A DNA stretch of 56,843 nt from Lachnospiraceae bacterium (GCA_017509985.1 JAFWOE010000022.1:1-56843), one strand, 5' to 3'; shown: positions 34,464 to 43,564, numbered from the stretch's first letter. The notes: generated by a model not told the origin, from the sequence alone. A program made the numbers and translations.

Positions 34464-35402
34464 ATGGCGTACCAAAAGAGAAAAGTTATCCTTACTGTTG
34501 CTCAGACCGGAAACTTCCAGGGCAAGGACCAGAACCCCGCTCTTCCGGAGCAGCCGGATGAGATCATCCAGAGCGCATATGACTGCTACAACGCAGGCGC
34601 TACCATCGTTCATGTTCATGCCCGCAACAAGGCAGGCAAGAGCTGCAACGACCCCAACATCTTTGCTGAGATCAACGGCGGCATCCGTGCCAAATGCCCG
34701 ATCATCGTACAGAACTCTTCTGCTCCCGCTACGCGTGACAACGCTCAGACGGATGACGGACTCGGCGTTCTCGATATTGCGGATCCCGCTCTTTATCCGG
34801 AAATGTGCTCCCTGGACTGCTCCCTCATGACCACGACCTGGGGCGATCTGGAATTCATCTATATGTGGACCCGTAAATGGCTCATCAAGACCGCTCAGCG
34901 TATTAAAGACATGGGCATCAAGGCTGAGATCGAAGTATTCGATCCCACCGCGATCGAAGATGTCTTCAAATATCTCTATCCCGCAGGCGTTCTCGATGAT
35001 CCGGTATCCCTTACCCTCGTAATGGGCATGGATAAGGTTTCCCAGGGCGCGATCAGCTGCACCCAGGAGAACATCGACTACATGTACAACCTCTGCAAGA
35101 AGTGCGCAGCGGAAGCTCATGTTAAGGAGCCCATCGACGTTACCACAATGGCGATCGGTGCTACCCAGCTTCCCGGAACCGTATTCGGAATGCTCCGCGG
35201 CACCGGCATCCGTACCGGTATGGAAGACAACATCAACTACTCCTATCATCAGCCGGCAGAATCCAATGCACAGCTCGTAGAGCGTATCGTGCGTATCATC
35301 CATGAGCTTGATATGGAAGTTGCTACTCCGGACGAGGCTCGTGATCTTCTTCACATCCCGAGACTTGACGGCTCAGGCGTAAGAGGAGGATGGAAGAAAT
35401 GA
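34464..35402 (+). CDS. Beta-keto acid cleavage enzyme (BKACE / 3-keto-5-aminohexanoate cleavage family)
   Basis: The 312-residue zinc enzyme is of the BKACE (DUF849) family, which condenses a beta-keto acid with acetyl-CoA and splits it to acetoacetyl-CoA plus a new acyl product. The zinc ligands H50 and H52 are seen in IVHVHARNKAGKS, and the TIM-barrel pattern continues with CPIIVQNSSAP and later TMAIGATQLPG. The length is normal. Codon use is strongly biased, with GGAGATG before the start. It overlaps the dehydrogenase gene by ATGA. The residues deciding the substrate cannot be interpreted safely, so lysine-fermentation (Kce), carnitine-type and other keto acids all remain possible. Confidence 0.92.
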   Translation: MAYQKRKVILTVAQTGNFQGKDQNPALPEQPDEIIQSAYDCYNAGATIVHVHARNKAGKSCNDPNIFAEINGGIRAKCPIIVQNSSAPATRDNAQTDDGLGVLDIADPALYPEMCSLDCSLMTTTWGDLEFIYMWTRKWLIKTAQRIKDMGIKAEIEVFDPTAIEDVFKYLYPAGVLDDPVSLTLVMGMDKVSQGAISCTQENIDYMYNLCKKCAAEAHVKEPIDVTTMAIGATQLPGTVFGMLRGTGIRTGMEDNINYSYHQPAESNAQLVERIVRIIHELDMEVATPDEARDLLHIPRLDGSGVRGGWKK

Positions 35403-36358
35403 AACACCCTGACGTAACACATATCGGTATTGTCGGCAACGGTATGATCGGCGATGCCATGACTGTTCTTACCACAGGCCATGGCTATCCCACCATTTCC
35501 ATTTGCCGCAGTATGGAAAAAGTTCCCGGCTACAAAGCCAAATTTGACGAATACTACAAGCAGATGATCGATCATGATGTTCTTACTGAAGAACAGTTCA
35601 AGATCTGTGAGAAATACCTTACATATTCCACCGACTATGCAGATCTTAAAGACTGCGAGATCATCTTCGAATGCATCGTTGAAAATATCGACCAGAAGCA
35701 TGCAGTATATGCCAAGATCGAGGAGAACTGCCCGAAAGTAAAAGCGATCTGCTCTGTTTCTTCATCTTATCTGCCGGACGTTCTCGGCGAAAAGATGACC
35801 AAATACGCAGACAGGATCATCGTAACGCATCCGTTCAACCCCGCTCACATGGTTCCGTATTTCGAGATCTGCGGCGGCAGCAAGACGGATCCGGCCGTTA
35901 TTCCGTGGGTAATCTCCGTACTTGAGTCTCTCGACCGCAAACCGGCCGTGCTCAAGAAGCCGAATCCCGGATTCATCGGAAACTATCTCCAGTTCGCTCT
36001 CTGGGCCGCAGCCCTTAAACTGGTTGACGACGGCGTATGCGAACCCAAGGACATCGACACCTGCCTCAACTACAGCTTCTGCCCGAGATATTCAAGCATC
36101 GGTATTTTCGATCACTTTGACAACGGCGGATACAAGCTCAACATCACCACCTGCAATTCCGTATTCCCGATCCTGCCCAGATGGGACGAGGCTCCAGCCA
36201 TCATCCGTGAAAAGGCAGAATCCCCCGACGCCTGGGGCGCAAGAAGCGAGACAAAGCGCGGCTTCTATGACTGGAACGGTGTGGATATGGAAGCTTATGC
36301 CGAAAAGGTCAATGCACCTTACTGGAAATTCTGCAAATGGGACTTCCCGACAGAATAA
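35399..36358 (+). CDS. 3-hydroxyacyl-CoA-dehydrogenase-family NAD enzyme
   Basis: The protein has 319 residues. The N-terminal Rossmann motif is HIGIVGNGMIGDAM (GxGxxG). The catalytic region THPFNPAHMVPYFEICGG has the family His and Glu, and PNPGFIGNYLQFALWAAA contains the expected PGF-N. The C-terminal helical domain is followed by a distinctive WNGVDMEAYAEKVNAPYWKF tail. The ATG at 35399 has GGAGG nine bases before it and overlaps the BKACE stop; an upstream ATG at 35390 directly abuts the ribosome binding site and is unlikely. Family members next to BKACE genes (for example L-carnitine dehydrogenase) make the beta-keto acid from a 3-hydroxy acid, and that role is likely here. The true substrate is unknown. 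Confidence 0.9.
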   Translation: MKHPDVTHIGIVGNGMIGDAMTVLTTGHGYPTISICRSMEKVPGYKAKFDEYYKQMIDHDVLTEEQFKICEKYLTYSTDYADLKDCEIIFECIVENIDQKHAVYAKIEENCPKVKAICSVSSSYLPDVLGEKMTKYADRIIVTHPFNPAHMVPYFEICGGSKTDPAVIPWVISVLESLDRKPAVLKKPNPGFIGNYLQFALWAAALKLVDDGVCEPKDIDTCLNYSFCPRYSSIGIFDHFDNGGYKLNITTCNSVFPILPRWDEAPAIIREKAESPDAWGARSETKRGFYDWNGVDMEAYAEKVNAPYWKFCKWDFPTE

Positions 36359-36402
36359 GGGACAGAGACTCCATTTGATGCAGATCATATAACTGTATCA
36401 GC

Positions 36403-36440
36403 GGGTCAGGCATCCGTGAATAACGAGTGCCTGGCCCTTT
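36403..36440 (+). terminator. Terminator-like hairpin after the dehydrogenase
   Basis: A 10-bp stem, GGGTCAGGCA (36403-36412) with TGCCTGGCCC (36428-36437), has one G-U pair and is followed by TTTG. The short U-run suggests only partial termination before the cupin/CoA-transferase pair. Confidence 0.65.
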
Positions 36441-36523
36441 GAAGAAATATGAACCCGGTATACGAAAAGCTGCTGATGTACAGCCTTAAAGGAAAATAAA
36501 TCTGTATTAATACGTCATAACGT

Positions 36524-36543
36524 GGCCGTATTCTTATACGGCC
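36524..36543 (+). other. Stem-loop directly before the cupin gene
   Basis: The perfect hairpin GGCCGTAT-TCTT-ATACGGCC ends six bases before CGGAGG, the ribosome binding site of the cupin gene. It may protect a processed mRNA end or adjust translation. Confidence 0.6.
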
Positions 36544-36562
36544 GGAAATCGGAGGGTTAAAA

Positions 36563-37021
36563 ATGGCTATATTAAATAATGAATCAGGCAAATATGCCGC
36601 ACATTTTGTTCAGGTCAGCCCGGGCCCGGGGATGGATCCTGAATTCAAGAGAGTTTATGACAAATTTGCGAAGCGTATTCTCTGGATGGACGGAGAGGTA
36701 TGTCCCGGAGCATTTCAGATGAATACCGCCTGGTATTCTGCAGTTCCCGAGAAGGATCCGGTCTTTACCCCGCATATGCATGACGACGCAGACGAGATCG
36801 TAGGCTTCTTCTCATCGGATCCTGCCAATCCCTATGATCTGGGCGGAGAGATCGAATTTACGATCGAAGACGAGCCTCATCTGCTCACGAAAACGACCAT
36901 GATCTTCCTGCCTCACGGAATGTGGCATAATCCTGTCAGGATCTTAAGAGTTGATCGCCCGATCTTCCATTTCAGCGTCATCACAAAATCTTTTTATGAA
37001 GCAGAAGGGATGTATAAATAA
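36563..37021 (+). CDS. Cupin-domain protein of the BKACE cluster
   Basis: The 152-residue single-domain cupin has metal ligands in motif 1 (TPHMHDDADEIVGF, with H71, H73 and E78) and motif 2 (LPHGMWHNPVRI, with H118 or H122). All ligands are present, so it is probably an active metalloenzyme or a binding protein. TAATG links its stop to the start of the CoA-transferase, so translation is coupled. Its place between the dehydrogenase and the CoA-transferase suggests a step in the same pathway, perhaps an isomerase, decarboxylase or oxidation of the starting acid. No closer assignment is possible. Confidence 0.82.
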   Translation: MAILNNESGKYAAHFVQVSPGPGMDPEFKRVYDKFAKRILWMDGEVCPGAFQMNTAWYSAVPEKDPVFTPHMHDDADEIVGFFSSDPANPYDLGGEIEFTIEDEPHLLTKTTMIFLPHGMWHNPVRILRVDRPIFHFSVITKSFYEAEGMYK

Positions 37022-38598
37022 TGGCAAAATTCATTACCGCGGCAGAAGCCGCACAACTTGTAAAAGATAACGATTTTCTTATTGTAGGAGGTTTCGGATC
37101 CTACGCCAGCCCGGAAGAGCTCATGCAGTTCCTTGCGAAGCGCTATGAAGCCGAAGGCCATCCTTCAAAGATCACCGTTGCCTGCGGTATCACTCCCGGC
37201 GACAAAACGGAATCCACTGAGCCCGGCAAGGGCATGGATCTCGGTCTGAACCGTCTGAAAGCTCCCGGCCTGATCGACAGAGTTATCGTCGGCAATCTTA
37301 CGGATGCCCGTGCGATTGCTTACATGGCCGGAAACAATGAGATTGCTGCATATATTCCGCCGATGGGCGTTATGTGCAACCTTTTCAGGGCTGTTGCCGG
37401 CGGTCGCCCCGGTCTTATCACAAAAGTCGGTCTCGGCACCTTTGCCGACCCGCGTCTTGAAGGCTGTGCGGTAAACGAAAGAGCTCGTACGGAAGGCAGT
37501 ATCGTCCGTCTCATGGAGATCGATGGTGAAGAATACCTCTTCTATGATTCATTCAAACCGGATGTATGCTTTATCCGCGCGACCTATGCCGATGAAGACG
37601 GCAACCTTACCATGATCCATGAAGGAGTCCAGGGGTCCGAGCTTGAAGTAGCCGTCGGCACACACAACAACGGCGGTATCGTCATCGCCCAGGTCGAACA
37701 GGTGCTCGCTGCAGGCAGCATCCAGACAAGAGATATCCGTATCCACGGCAAACTCGTCGATTATGTCGTCGTTGCACAGGATCCGTACAACCAGCGTCAG
37801 TGCTACGCACAGGACGGCTGGCGTCCGGAGCTCTGCGGTATGACACGTGTTCCCGCAGGAAAGACAAAAGTCCTTCCTCTGACTCCGAGAAAAGTCCTTG
37901 CACGCCGTGCGGCAATGGAACTGGAACCGGGTAAGATCATCAATATCGGATCCGGTATTCCTTCCGGCATCGGCTCCATCGCTGCAGAAGAAGGGATGCC
38001 CGGACTGATCCCCAGCGTAGAGTCCGGCCCGATGGGCGGTGAAGTTCAGGAAGGTCTTTCCTTCCCCGGCGTAGCCAACGCGGGAGCGATCTATTACCAG
38101 TGCGATACGATCGATATGTATGACGGCGGAATGCTGGATTATGCTTTCCTTGGTTTTGCCGAGATCGACCGTTTCGGAAACGTCAACGTCTCCAAATTTG
38201 CGGGACGCTGCATCGGTGCAGGCGGATTTATCGACATTTCCCAGAATGCGAAGAAGGTTTACTTCCTCGGAACATTCATGAACAAGGCGGACATGCAGTT
38301 TACCGAGAACGGTATCCGCGTCAATGCCGAAGGAAAAGGCATGAAGTTCGTCAACGACGTTCAGCAGGTCACCTTCTCCGGCCAGTATGCATTAAAAGCC
38401 GGTCATGAGGTCATGTATCTCACGGAACGCTGTGTATTCAAGCTGACCAAAGAGGGACTGATGATCACGGAGATCGCTGACGGCATCGATCTGGAAAAAG
38501 ACATTCTTGCACATATGGAATTCAAACCGATCGTTGCACCGGATGTCAAAGCAATGGATCCGCGCCTCTTCCGCGAAGAAAAGATGGGACTGGTATAA
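37021..38598 (+). CDS. Family I CoA-transferase (acetate/acetoacetate CoA-transferase-like, YdiF type)
   Basis: The 525-residue enzyme fuses the alpha and beta halves of a family I CoA-transferase. The first half opens with DFLIVGGFGSYASPEELMQFL, and the second half carries the catalytic Glu334 in the motif SVESGPMGG, with GSGIPSGIG upstream. It would move CoA between acetoacetyl-CoA (the BKACE product) or acetyl-CoA and a carboxylic acid, closing the pathway. It is translationally coupled to the cupin gene and ends at a strong terminator. The length agrees with YdiF/propionate CoA-transferase. The acid acceptor is unknown. Confidence 0.92.
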   Translation: MAKFITAAEAAQLVKDNDFLIVGGFGSYASPEELMQFLAKRYEAEGHPSKITVACGITPGDKTESTEPGKGMDLGLNRLKAPGLIDRVIVGNLTDARAIAYMAGNNEIAAYIPPMGVMCNLFRAVAGGRPGLITKVGLGTFADPRLEGCAVNERARTEGSIVRLMEIDGEEYLFYDSFKPDVCFIRATYADEDGNLTMIHEGVQGSELEVAVGTHNNGGIVIAQVEQVLAAGSIQTRDIRIHGKLVDYVVVAQDPYNQRQCYAQDGWRPELCGMTRVPAGKTKVLPLTPRKVLARRAAMELEPGKIINIGSGIPSGIGSIAAEEGMPGLIPSVESGPMGGEVQEGLSFPGVANAGAIYYQCDTIDMYDGGMLDYAFLGFAEIDRFGNVNVSKFAGRCIGAGGFIDISQNAKKVYFLGTFMNKADMQFTENGIRVNAEGKGMKFVNDVQQVTFSGQYALKAGHEVMYLTERCVFKLTKEGLMITEIADGIDLEKDILAHMEFKPIVAPDVKAMDPRLFREEKMGLV

Positions 38599-38615
38599 AC
38601 ATCCAGACAAAAGCG

Positions 38616-38648
38616 CAGGGCCGTCCGAAACGGACGGCCCTGTTTTTT
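38616..38648 (+). terminator. Terminator of the BKACE/CoA-transferase cluster
   Basis: A 12-bp stem CAGGGCCGTCCG/CGGACGGCCCTG with loop AAA is followed by six T. It is 17 bases past the CoA-transferase stop. Confidence 0.93.
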
Positions 38649-38666
38649 ATACTCAATGCCGGTGCA

Positions 38667-39932
38667 TCATGAATCGGTGATTATATCCTTTTTCTGAATA
38701 TCATACTTCCCGGCCAGCCGGTCAAACTCACTTCTTCGCTCACCGGTGCCTTCATCCGGGGCGATCACCGCTGCTCCGTATTTTTCAGTCAGTTCAAACA
38801 GGCTTTCAAGCTCCCCGGTTTTCAGATCCTGAGGATCGATCAGCATCTTGCCGTTATACATCCGGAGCACCTTTTCCAGTGACTTAGGGTCTGCCGGCCG
38901 GAAGCATACCGGTTCGGCCTCGCAAAGACTGTCTTCAATGTCTTCCGGATCCGTCAGCGCGCTGCGGCGGTATTCGTCAAGTTTTTCCTCCGTGACCGTT
39001 TCTGTCGCAGAGTGAGAAGAGATTTTTACATTTTCTCCCGGCTTCGGTATATGACCAGTTATGTTTTCTGCCCTTACCGCTTCCGCCAGCGCCCGGATAT
39101 AGTCCGGTGAAGTCCCGCAGCATCCTCCGGCCAGGCGTACGCCTTCGCGGATCACCTGCATCGAGATTTCTGCAAACTGTTCGGGGCCGCAGCTGTATAC
39201 CTGCTTTCCGCCGATCACTTCCGGCAGTCCCGCGTTCGGCTTGAAGGATACGGGAACAGAAGCGTTCTCCAGATACTCGCGGACGGTTCCGCTCAGGGTA
39301 TCGGGTCCGAAGGAGCAGTTGACCCCGATAAGGTCGACCCCCATTCCTTCCAGAATGTTGACCGTCGTTTCCGGATCGGCGCCGGTCATCAGCCGGCCGT
39401 TTTTGCCATACGTATTGGACACCAGGATCGGAAGGTCACTGTTCTCCCTGATCGCGGTGACCGCTGCCCTGGTCTCATAGATGTCGCCGAATGTTTCCGC
39501 CATAATGACATCCGGTCCGTATTGTACCGCGATCCGGACGGCCTGCGAAAAAGCATCGACCGCCTGTTCGAATTCCAGGTCTCCGAAGGGTTCCAACAAG
39601 GCACCGAGCGGCCCGATGTCAAAGGCTATAAACTTCTCCTGTCCGCCGGAGCTTTCATCCCGGGCCTTGCGGACATTGTCAAATGCAGCCCCGATCAGTT
39701 TCTCAAGCATCTGCCCGTCATACTTTAAGGCGCTTGCCGCGAAGGTATTGGTGATGACCAGGTTCGAACCCGCTTCAAAGTAGGCTCTGTGGATGCCCTG
39801 AACGGTCTCCGGATGCGTAATGCTCCAGCCTTCCGTCGCTTCACCGGGAAGAAGTCCGTAACGCTGCATCAGGCTGCCTGTGCTGCCGTCCAGCAGCACG
39901 ATATTGTTCTTTACAAAATCCAGAAATTTCAT
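38667..39932 (-). CDS. Homocysteine S-methyltransferase with a degenerate pterin-domain tail
   Basis: The 421-residue protein is made of a homocysteine methyltransferase TIM barrel (about 1-290), with zinc-binding Cys in GVNCSFGP and the CC pair in RLAGGCCGTSP, as in the N-terminal domain of MetH. It would transfer a methyl group to homocysteine to give methionine. After a linker, the last ~80 residues (RPADPKSLEKVLRMYNGKML, then LTEKYGAAVIAPDEG and DIQKKDIITD) look like a broken piece of the MetH folate (pterin-binding) domain, which lacks most of its barrel. The methyl donor is therefore uncertain: a separate cobalamin protein, S-methylmethionine, or a partner subunit. The 3' end faces the CoA-transferase terminator. 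Confidence 0.85.
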   Translation of the reverse strand: MKFLDFVKNNIVLLDGSTGSLMQRYGLLPGEATEGWSITHPETVQGIHRAYFEAGSNLVITNTFAASALKYDGQMLEKLIGAAFDNVRKARDESSGGQEKFIAFDIGPLGALLEPFGDLEFEQAVDAFSQAVRIAVQYGPDVIMAETFGDIYETRAAVTAIRENSDLPILVSNTYGKNGRLMTGADPETTVNILEGMGVDLIGVNCSFGPDTLSGTVREYLENASVPVSFKPNAGLPEVIGGKQVYSCGPEQFAEISMQVIREGVRLAGGCCGTSPDYIRALAEAVRAENITGHIPKPGENVKISSHSATETVTEEKLDEYRRSALTDPEDIEDSLCEAEPVCFRPADPKSLEKVLRMYNGKMLIDPQDLKTGELESLFELTEKYGAAVIAPDEGTGERRSEFDRLAGKYDIQKKDIITDS

Positions 39933-39962
39933 GTTTTTCGATCCTGCTGCTTTTTTTAAACA

Positions 39963-40000
39963 TTTCTGCCCCGGCAGCAGAAAGTCCCCCGGGGCAGAAA
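39963..40000 (-). terminator. Terminator between PNPOx-like gene and homocysteine methyltransferase
   Basis: A 12-bp stem TTTCTGCCCCGG (39963-39974) with CCGGGGCAGAAA (39989-40000) lies right after the PNPOx-like stop codon and ends 30 bases before the methyltransferase start. Confidence 0.7.
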
Positions 40001-40019
40001 AGATCCGTTGTTCAGAAAA

Positions 40020-40412
40020 TCAGAATGTTTCCTCCTCCTTGGGAGCGGTGAAGGATTCAAACGTTGCCTTTGCATTCTTAAAATAGTATACGGTGGTAAC
40101 ACCGTCGTTCTCATCATACATTGCCCGAAGATTCGGATAGGCGTCCAGCATGGCTTTCTTTGCTTCTACACGGTCATCCTCAACAAGCTCTCCGGAAAGC
40201 CTGAGCCATACGCCGTCTTTGAACGCACAGAGCTCTACTTTCGGATTTGCTGCGATCTGCTTTGCAACCGGTTTAACATTTCCTGTCTGAATATAAAGCT
40301 TTCCTTCAAAAATGTTTGCTGTTCCGAAAGGTCTTACCCTCGGCTGGTCTCCTTCAACGGTTGCCAGAAAATAGGTCTGTGCCTCTTTCAGAAATTTATA
40401 GGTTTTTTCCAT
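40020..40412 (-). CDS. Pyridoxamine-phosphate-oxidase-fold flavin protein
   Basis: The 130-residue small split-barrel protein has the pattern TYFLATVEGDQPRVRPFGTA, KLYIQTGNVKPVAKQI and VWLRLSGELVEDD, typical of the short pyridoxamine 5'-phosphate oxidase-like family that binds FMN or F420/heme. The start is the ATG at 40412, with AAGGAGG nine bases ahead; a longer frame to 40457 has none. These small proteins are often flavin reductases of unknown substrate. It stands between glmS and a homocysteine methyltransferase in the same direction. Confidence 0.88.
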   Translation of the reverse strand: MEKTYKFLKEAQTYFLATVEGDQPRVRPFGTANIFEGKLYIQTGNVKPVAKQIAANPKVELCAFKDGVWLRLSGELVEDDRVEAKKAMLDAYPNLRAMYDENDGVTTVYYFKNAKATFESFTAPKEEETF

Positions 40413-40472
40413 GATGCTTCCTCCTTGTTTATTGATAACAGGTCTTTCCTGTTTCATGGTTCTTTCTTTATT

Positions 40473-42311
40473 TTACTCTACGGTCACGGATTTTGCCAGG
40501 TTCCTGGGTTTGTCGATGTCGCAGCCCCGCATCAGCGCCACATAATAGGCAAAAAGCTGAAGCGGGATGATTCCCAGCGAGGGCAGAAGGATCACCGGCG
40601 CTTCCGGTACCGTGATCACCATGTCCGCCGCTTTTTCCATCGCTTCCCTGTGGCTGTCCGTTGTCAGCGCGATAACGTCGGCTCCCCGGGTCTTCACCTC
40701 CAGGATGTTCGATATGGTCTTTTCCAGAAGTTTCCCGTACGTCCCGACAGCCATAACAAGCGTTCCGTTATCGATCAGGGATATTGTACCATGTTTCAGC
40801 TCTCCTGCGGCATAAGATTCCGAATGAATATAAGAAATTTCTTTCAGTTTCAGTCCGCCTTCCAGGCCGAGGGCATAATCGATGTTCCTTCCGATATAGA
40901 AAATGGACTCCTGGTTGAAATATCTGGAAGCGTACAGTTTGATCCGCTCCGTATCCTCCAGTACCGCGCTCATCTTGTCCGGAAGGGCGCGCAGTTCGGC
41001 GATCAGCTGTATATACTCTTCTTTTTCGATCGTACCGAGCAGCTCCGCCAGATAAATTCCGAACATATTCAGCACGATCAGCTGGGTGCTGTAGGCTTTG
41101 GTCGTCGCTACGGCGATCTCCGGCCCGGCCAGCGTATAGATCACCTCATCCGATTCCCGGACAATAGAACTTCCTTTGACGTTGACGATCGAAAGTATTT
41201 TTGATCCGTGTCTTTTTGCCTCCCGGATCGCTTCCATTGTATCCAGCGTTTCGCCGGACTGGCTGATGGCAATAATAAGGGCGTTTTCGTCGATCAGCGG
41301 GTCGGCGTACCGGAACTCCGAAGCCAGGGAAACACTGATCGGCATCTTAATGAGCCTCTCCAGCGTGTATTTTCCGACCATTCCCACGTGATACGAGGAT
41401 CCGCAGGCAACGATGACGATCTTGTTGATGCTCTTAAGATATTCGTCTGAAAGGCTGAAATTTTCAAATGCAATGCGGCCGCTGCTGATCCTGGGAACGA
41501 TCGTACTGCGGGCGGCCTCCGGCTGTTCCATGATCTCCTTAAACATGAAGTGAGGATAGCCCTGCTTTTCCGCCGCGCTGACATCCCAGTCGATATAATG
41601 ATGCTCCTTTTCGACCGGAGCCCCGAATTCGTCAAACACTTCGATCCGGTCCTTCCGGATAAAGGCGACCTCCCCGTCATCCATATAGGATACTTCCCTC
41701 GTATATTTCAGAAGGGCCGTAACGTCCGAAGCAATAAAATGGCCTTTATCGCTGTAACCGAGAAGAAGCGGGGCGTCTTTTCTGGCCGCTATAAGCACGT
41801 CCGGATAATCCCTGCAGAGGATCCCCAGGGCGTAAGCACCTTTAATATTACTGATCGTCTTATAGACGGAGGCCATCAGATCCCGCTCTTTTTCGTAATA
41901 ATACTCCATAAGCTGGGCAATCACTTCCGTATCGGTCTCCGATGAGAAGACCTTGCCTTTGGAGATCAGGTATTCTTTGATCTCGGCATAATTCTCTATG
42001 ATCCCGTTATGAACGACCGCGATCGTGTTCCGGTCTCCGAGATGGGGATGCGAATTCACATCACTGGGTTCCCCGTGCGTCGCCCACCGGGTATGCCCGA
42101 TGCCTGTGCTGCCGTTAAAGACCCGGCCGTTGTCTGTCAGGGACTTCAGGACCTTGAGGCGGCCCTTTGTTTTCCGTATCTGAAGCTCTCCTTCCGGGGA
42201 GATCACGGCGATCCCGGCGCTGTCGTATCCCCGGTACTCCAGCCTCTCCAGTCCGTCAAGAAGGATTTCCGACGCCTGCTGCTCTCCGCTGTACCCTACA
42301 ATTCCGCACAT
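40473..42311 (-). CDS. glmS: Glutamine--fructose-6-phosphate aminotransferase
   Basis: The 612-residue enzyme makes glucosamine 6-phosphate for the cell wall. The N-terminal glutaminase domain starts MCGIVGYSG, with Cys2 as nucleophile after Met removal. Two SIS sugar-isomerase domains follow, with CGSSYHVG, SQSGETLDT and the C-terminal CDIDKPRNLAKSVTVE. The length is normal. The 222-base upstream region to the divergent deacetylase gene shows no recognisable glmS ribozyme core. It is likely co-transcribed with the PNPOx-like gene 60 bases downstream. Confidence 0.97.
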   Translation of the reverse strand: MCGIVGYSGEQQASEILLDGLERLEYRGYDSAGIAVISPEGELQIRKTKGRLKVLKSLTDNGRVFNGSTGIGHTRWATHGEPSDVNSHPHLGDRNTIAVVHNGIIENYAEIKEYLISKGKVFSSETDTEVIAQLMEYYYEKERDLMASVYKTISNIKGAYALGILCRDYPDVLIAARKDAPLLLGYSDKGHFIASDVTALLKYTREVSYMDDGEVAFIRKDRIEVFDEFGAPVEKEHHYIDWDVSAAEKQGYPHFMFKEIMEQPEAARSTIVPRISSGRIAFENFSLSDEYLKSINKIVIVACGSSYHVGMVGKYTLERLIKMPISVSLASEFRYADPLIDENALIIAISQSGETLDTMEAIREAKRHGSKILSIVNVKGSSIVRESDEVIYTLAGPEIAVATTKAYSTQLIVLNMFGIYLAELLGTIEKEEYIQLIAELRALPDKMSAVLEDTERIKLYASRYFNQESIFYIGRNIDYALGLEGGLKLKEISYIHSESYAAGELKHGTISLIDNGTLVMAVGTYGKLLEKTISNILEVKTRGADVIALTTDSHREAMEKAADMVITVPEAPVILLPSLGIIPLQLFAYYVALMRGCDIDKPRNLAKSVTVE

Positions 42312-42533
42312 GATATACTCCTTTTCTGTGCTTCACCAGAACATATTATTACCGTATTAAAGCATGATAATAATAACACGTTCATGCAAAAAGCGGTACC
42401 TCTTTTATTTCTACAGATTTCTGCAAAAAAAGATTCCGGAACAGGTACATTTTTCAGGAAAAAAGTATATAATAGAAAAAACATACAGACCGGCACGGCG
42501 CTGTATGGTATCCTGACCCGAAAGGCTGTTTTC

Positions 42534-43496
42534 ATGACAGAAAAAGAGCTCCGCCGAAGACAACTTCAAAGAAGAAAAGCGCGAAGGAAACATATTCTGG
42601 AACGTCTGGCCGTATTTATCGCGGTCTGTCTGATCGCAGTGGTTGTCATCTGCGCGGGCATTCTTCCCCGTGTCGGTTCCAAAAAGGCCGAACAGGCTTC
42701 CGCCGAAGCGGAAACCAGTGCGCCACTGACGATATATCCTGTGATTTCCGCGGAACCGGGCAGGATCGCAGAGCCGACTCCTCATCCTTACAATACCTAT
42801 ACCGGAAGCTCGGACCGTGCGGATTTTGCCGTTAATCCGGCAATTCCCTGCGGCAATAATGAGATCTCCGGTGAAAAGATCGTATATCTTACACTGGATG
42901 ACGGTCCTTCTTACCTGACCGCTTCTTTTCTGGATGTGCTCGACGAATACGGCATCAAGGCGACCTTTTTCGTTACGGCCCAGTCACCCGAATACTTTTA
43001 CATGATCAAGGAAGCCTATGACCGCGGCCATACGATCGGACTGCATTCCTATTCTCACGATTATGCTACCGTGTATTCTTCCGTGGATGCTTTCTTCAAC
43101 GATCTGGACCAGATCGGCAAAATCGTCGAAGAGCAGATCGGATACGTTCCCTGTTTTATCCGTTTTCCGGGCGGGAGCGCCAATTACATTTCACATGACT
43201 ATACACCGGGAATCATGACAGAGCTGGCTGCGGAAGTCCAGGCCCGGGGCTATCAGTACTTTGACTGGAACTGCAGTTCCGGCGACGGTGCTCCGGTCGA
43301 GAACCCTCAGGATCTTATAAATGCTGCAACCAATCCCCAATGGGATACCATCGTCCTGCTCTCTCACGATTCGGGAGGAAAGGAAACGACGCTCCAGGCC
43401 CTGCCCTCCATCATTGAGTATTATCTCAGCAACGGATACGAGTTCCGTCCGCTGACACGGGATGCCTACACCTCCCATCAGGAGATCTTCAATTGA
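42534..43496 (+). CDS. Membrane-anchored polysaccharide deacetylase
   Basis: The 320-residue protein has a cytosolic Arg/Lys-rich start and one transmembrane anchor (about 26-44). A Pro/Thr-rich extracellular spacer precedes a NodB-homology domain (about 110-315). Its motifs are complete: TLDDGPS with Asp122/Asp123 and the HSYSH zinc pair (H171, H175), followed by RFPGGS. It is likely a peptidoglycan GlcNAc/MurNAc deacetylase that acts on the outer face. A -10 TATAAT at 42468-42473 and a weak ribosome binding site AAAGG support the ATG at 42534, rather than an in-frame start far upstream inside glmS. Confidence 0.9.
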   Translation: MTEKELRRRQLQRRKARRKHILERLAVFIAVCLIAVVVICAGILPRVGSKKAEQASAEAETSAPLTIYPVISAEPGRIAEPTPHPYNTYTGSSDRADFAVNPAIPCGNNEISGEKIVYLTLDDGPSYLTASFLDVLDEYGIKATFFVTAQSPEYFYMIKEAYDRGHTIGLHSYSHDYATVYSSVDAFFNDLDQIGKIVEEQIGYVPCFIRFPGGSANYISHDYTPGIMTELAAEVQARGYQYFDWNCSSGDGAPVENPQDLINAATNPQWDTIVLLSHDSGGKETTLQALPSIIEYYLSNGYEFRPLTRDAYTSHQEIFN

Positions 43497-43564
43497 CCCT
43501 GTTTTTCAGGTGTTATACAGATAAAACCCTATAGTTTTAATAAGCATGAAAGGAGTCCCTGTTT

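Noticed and set aside
34380-35354. Minus-strand frame of 324 codons over the BKACE gene
   Set aside because: The plus-strand frame has the full BKACE signature and a good ribosome binding site; the other is an antisense shadow.
42312-42533. A glmS ribozyme upstream of glmS
   Set aside because: I looked for the conserved core before the start and did not find it; the gap is short and AT-rich, and is shared with the divergent gene.
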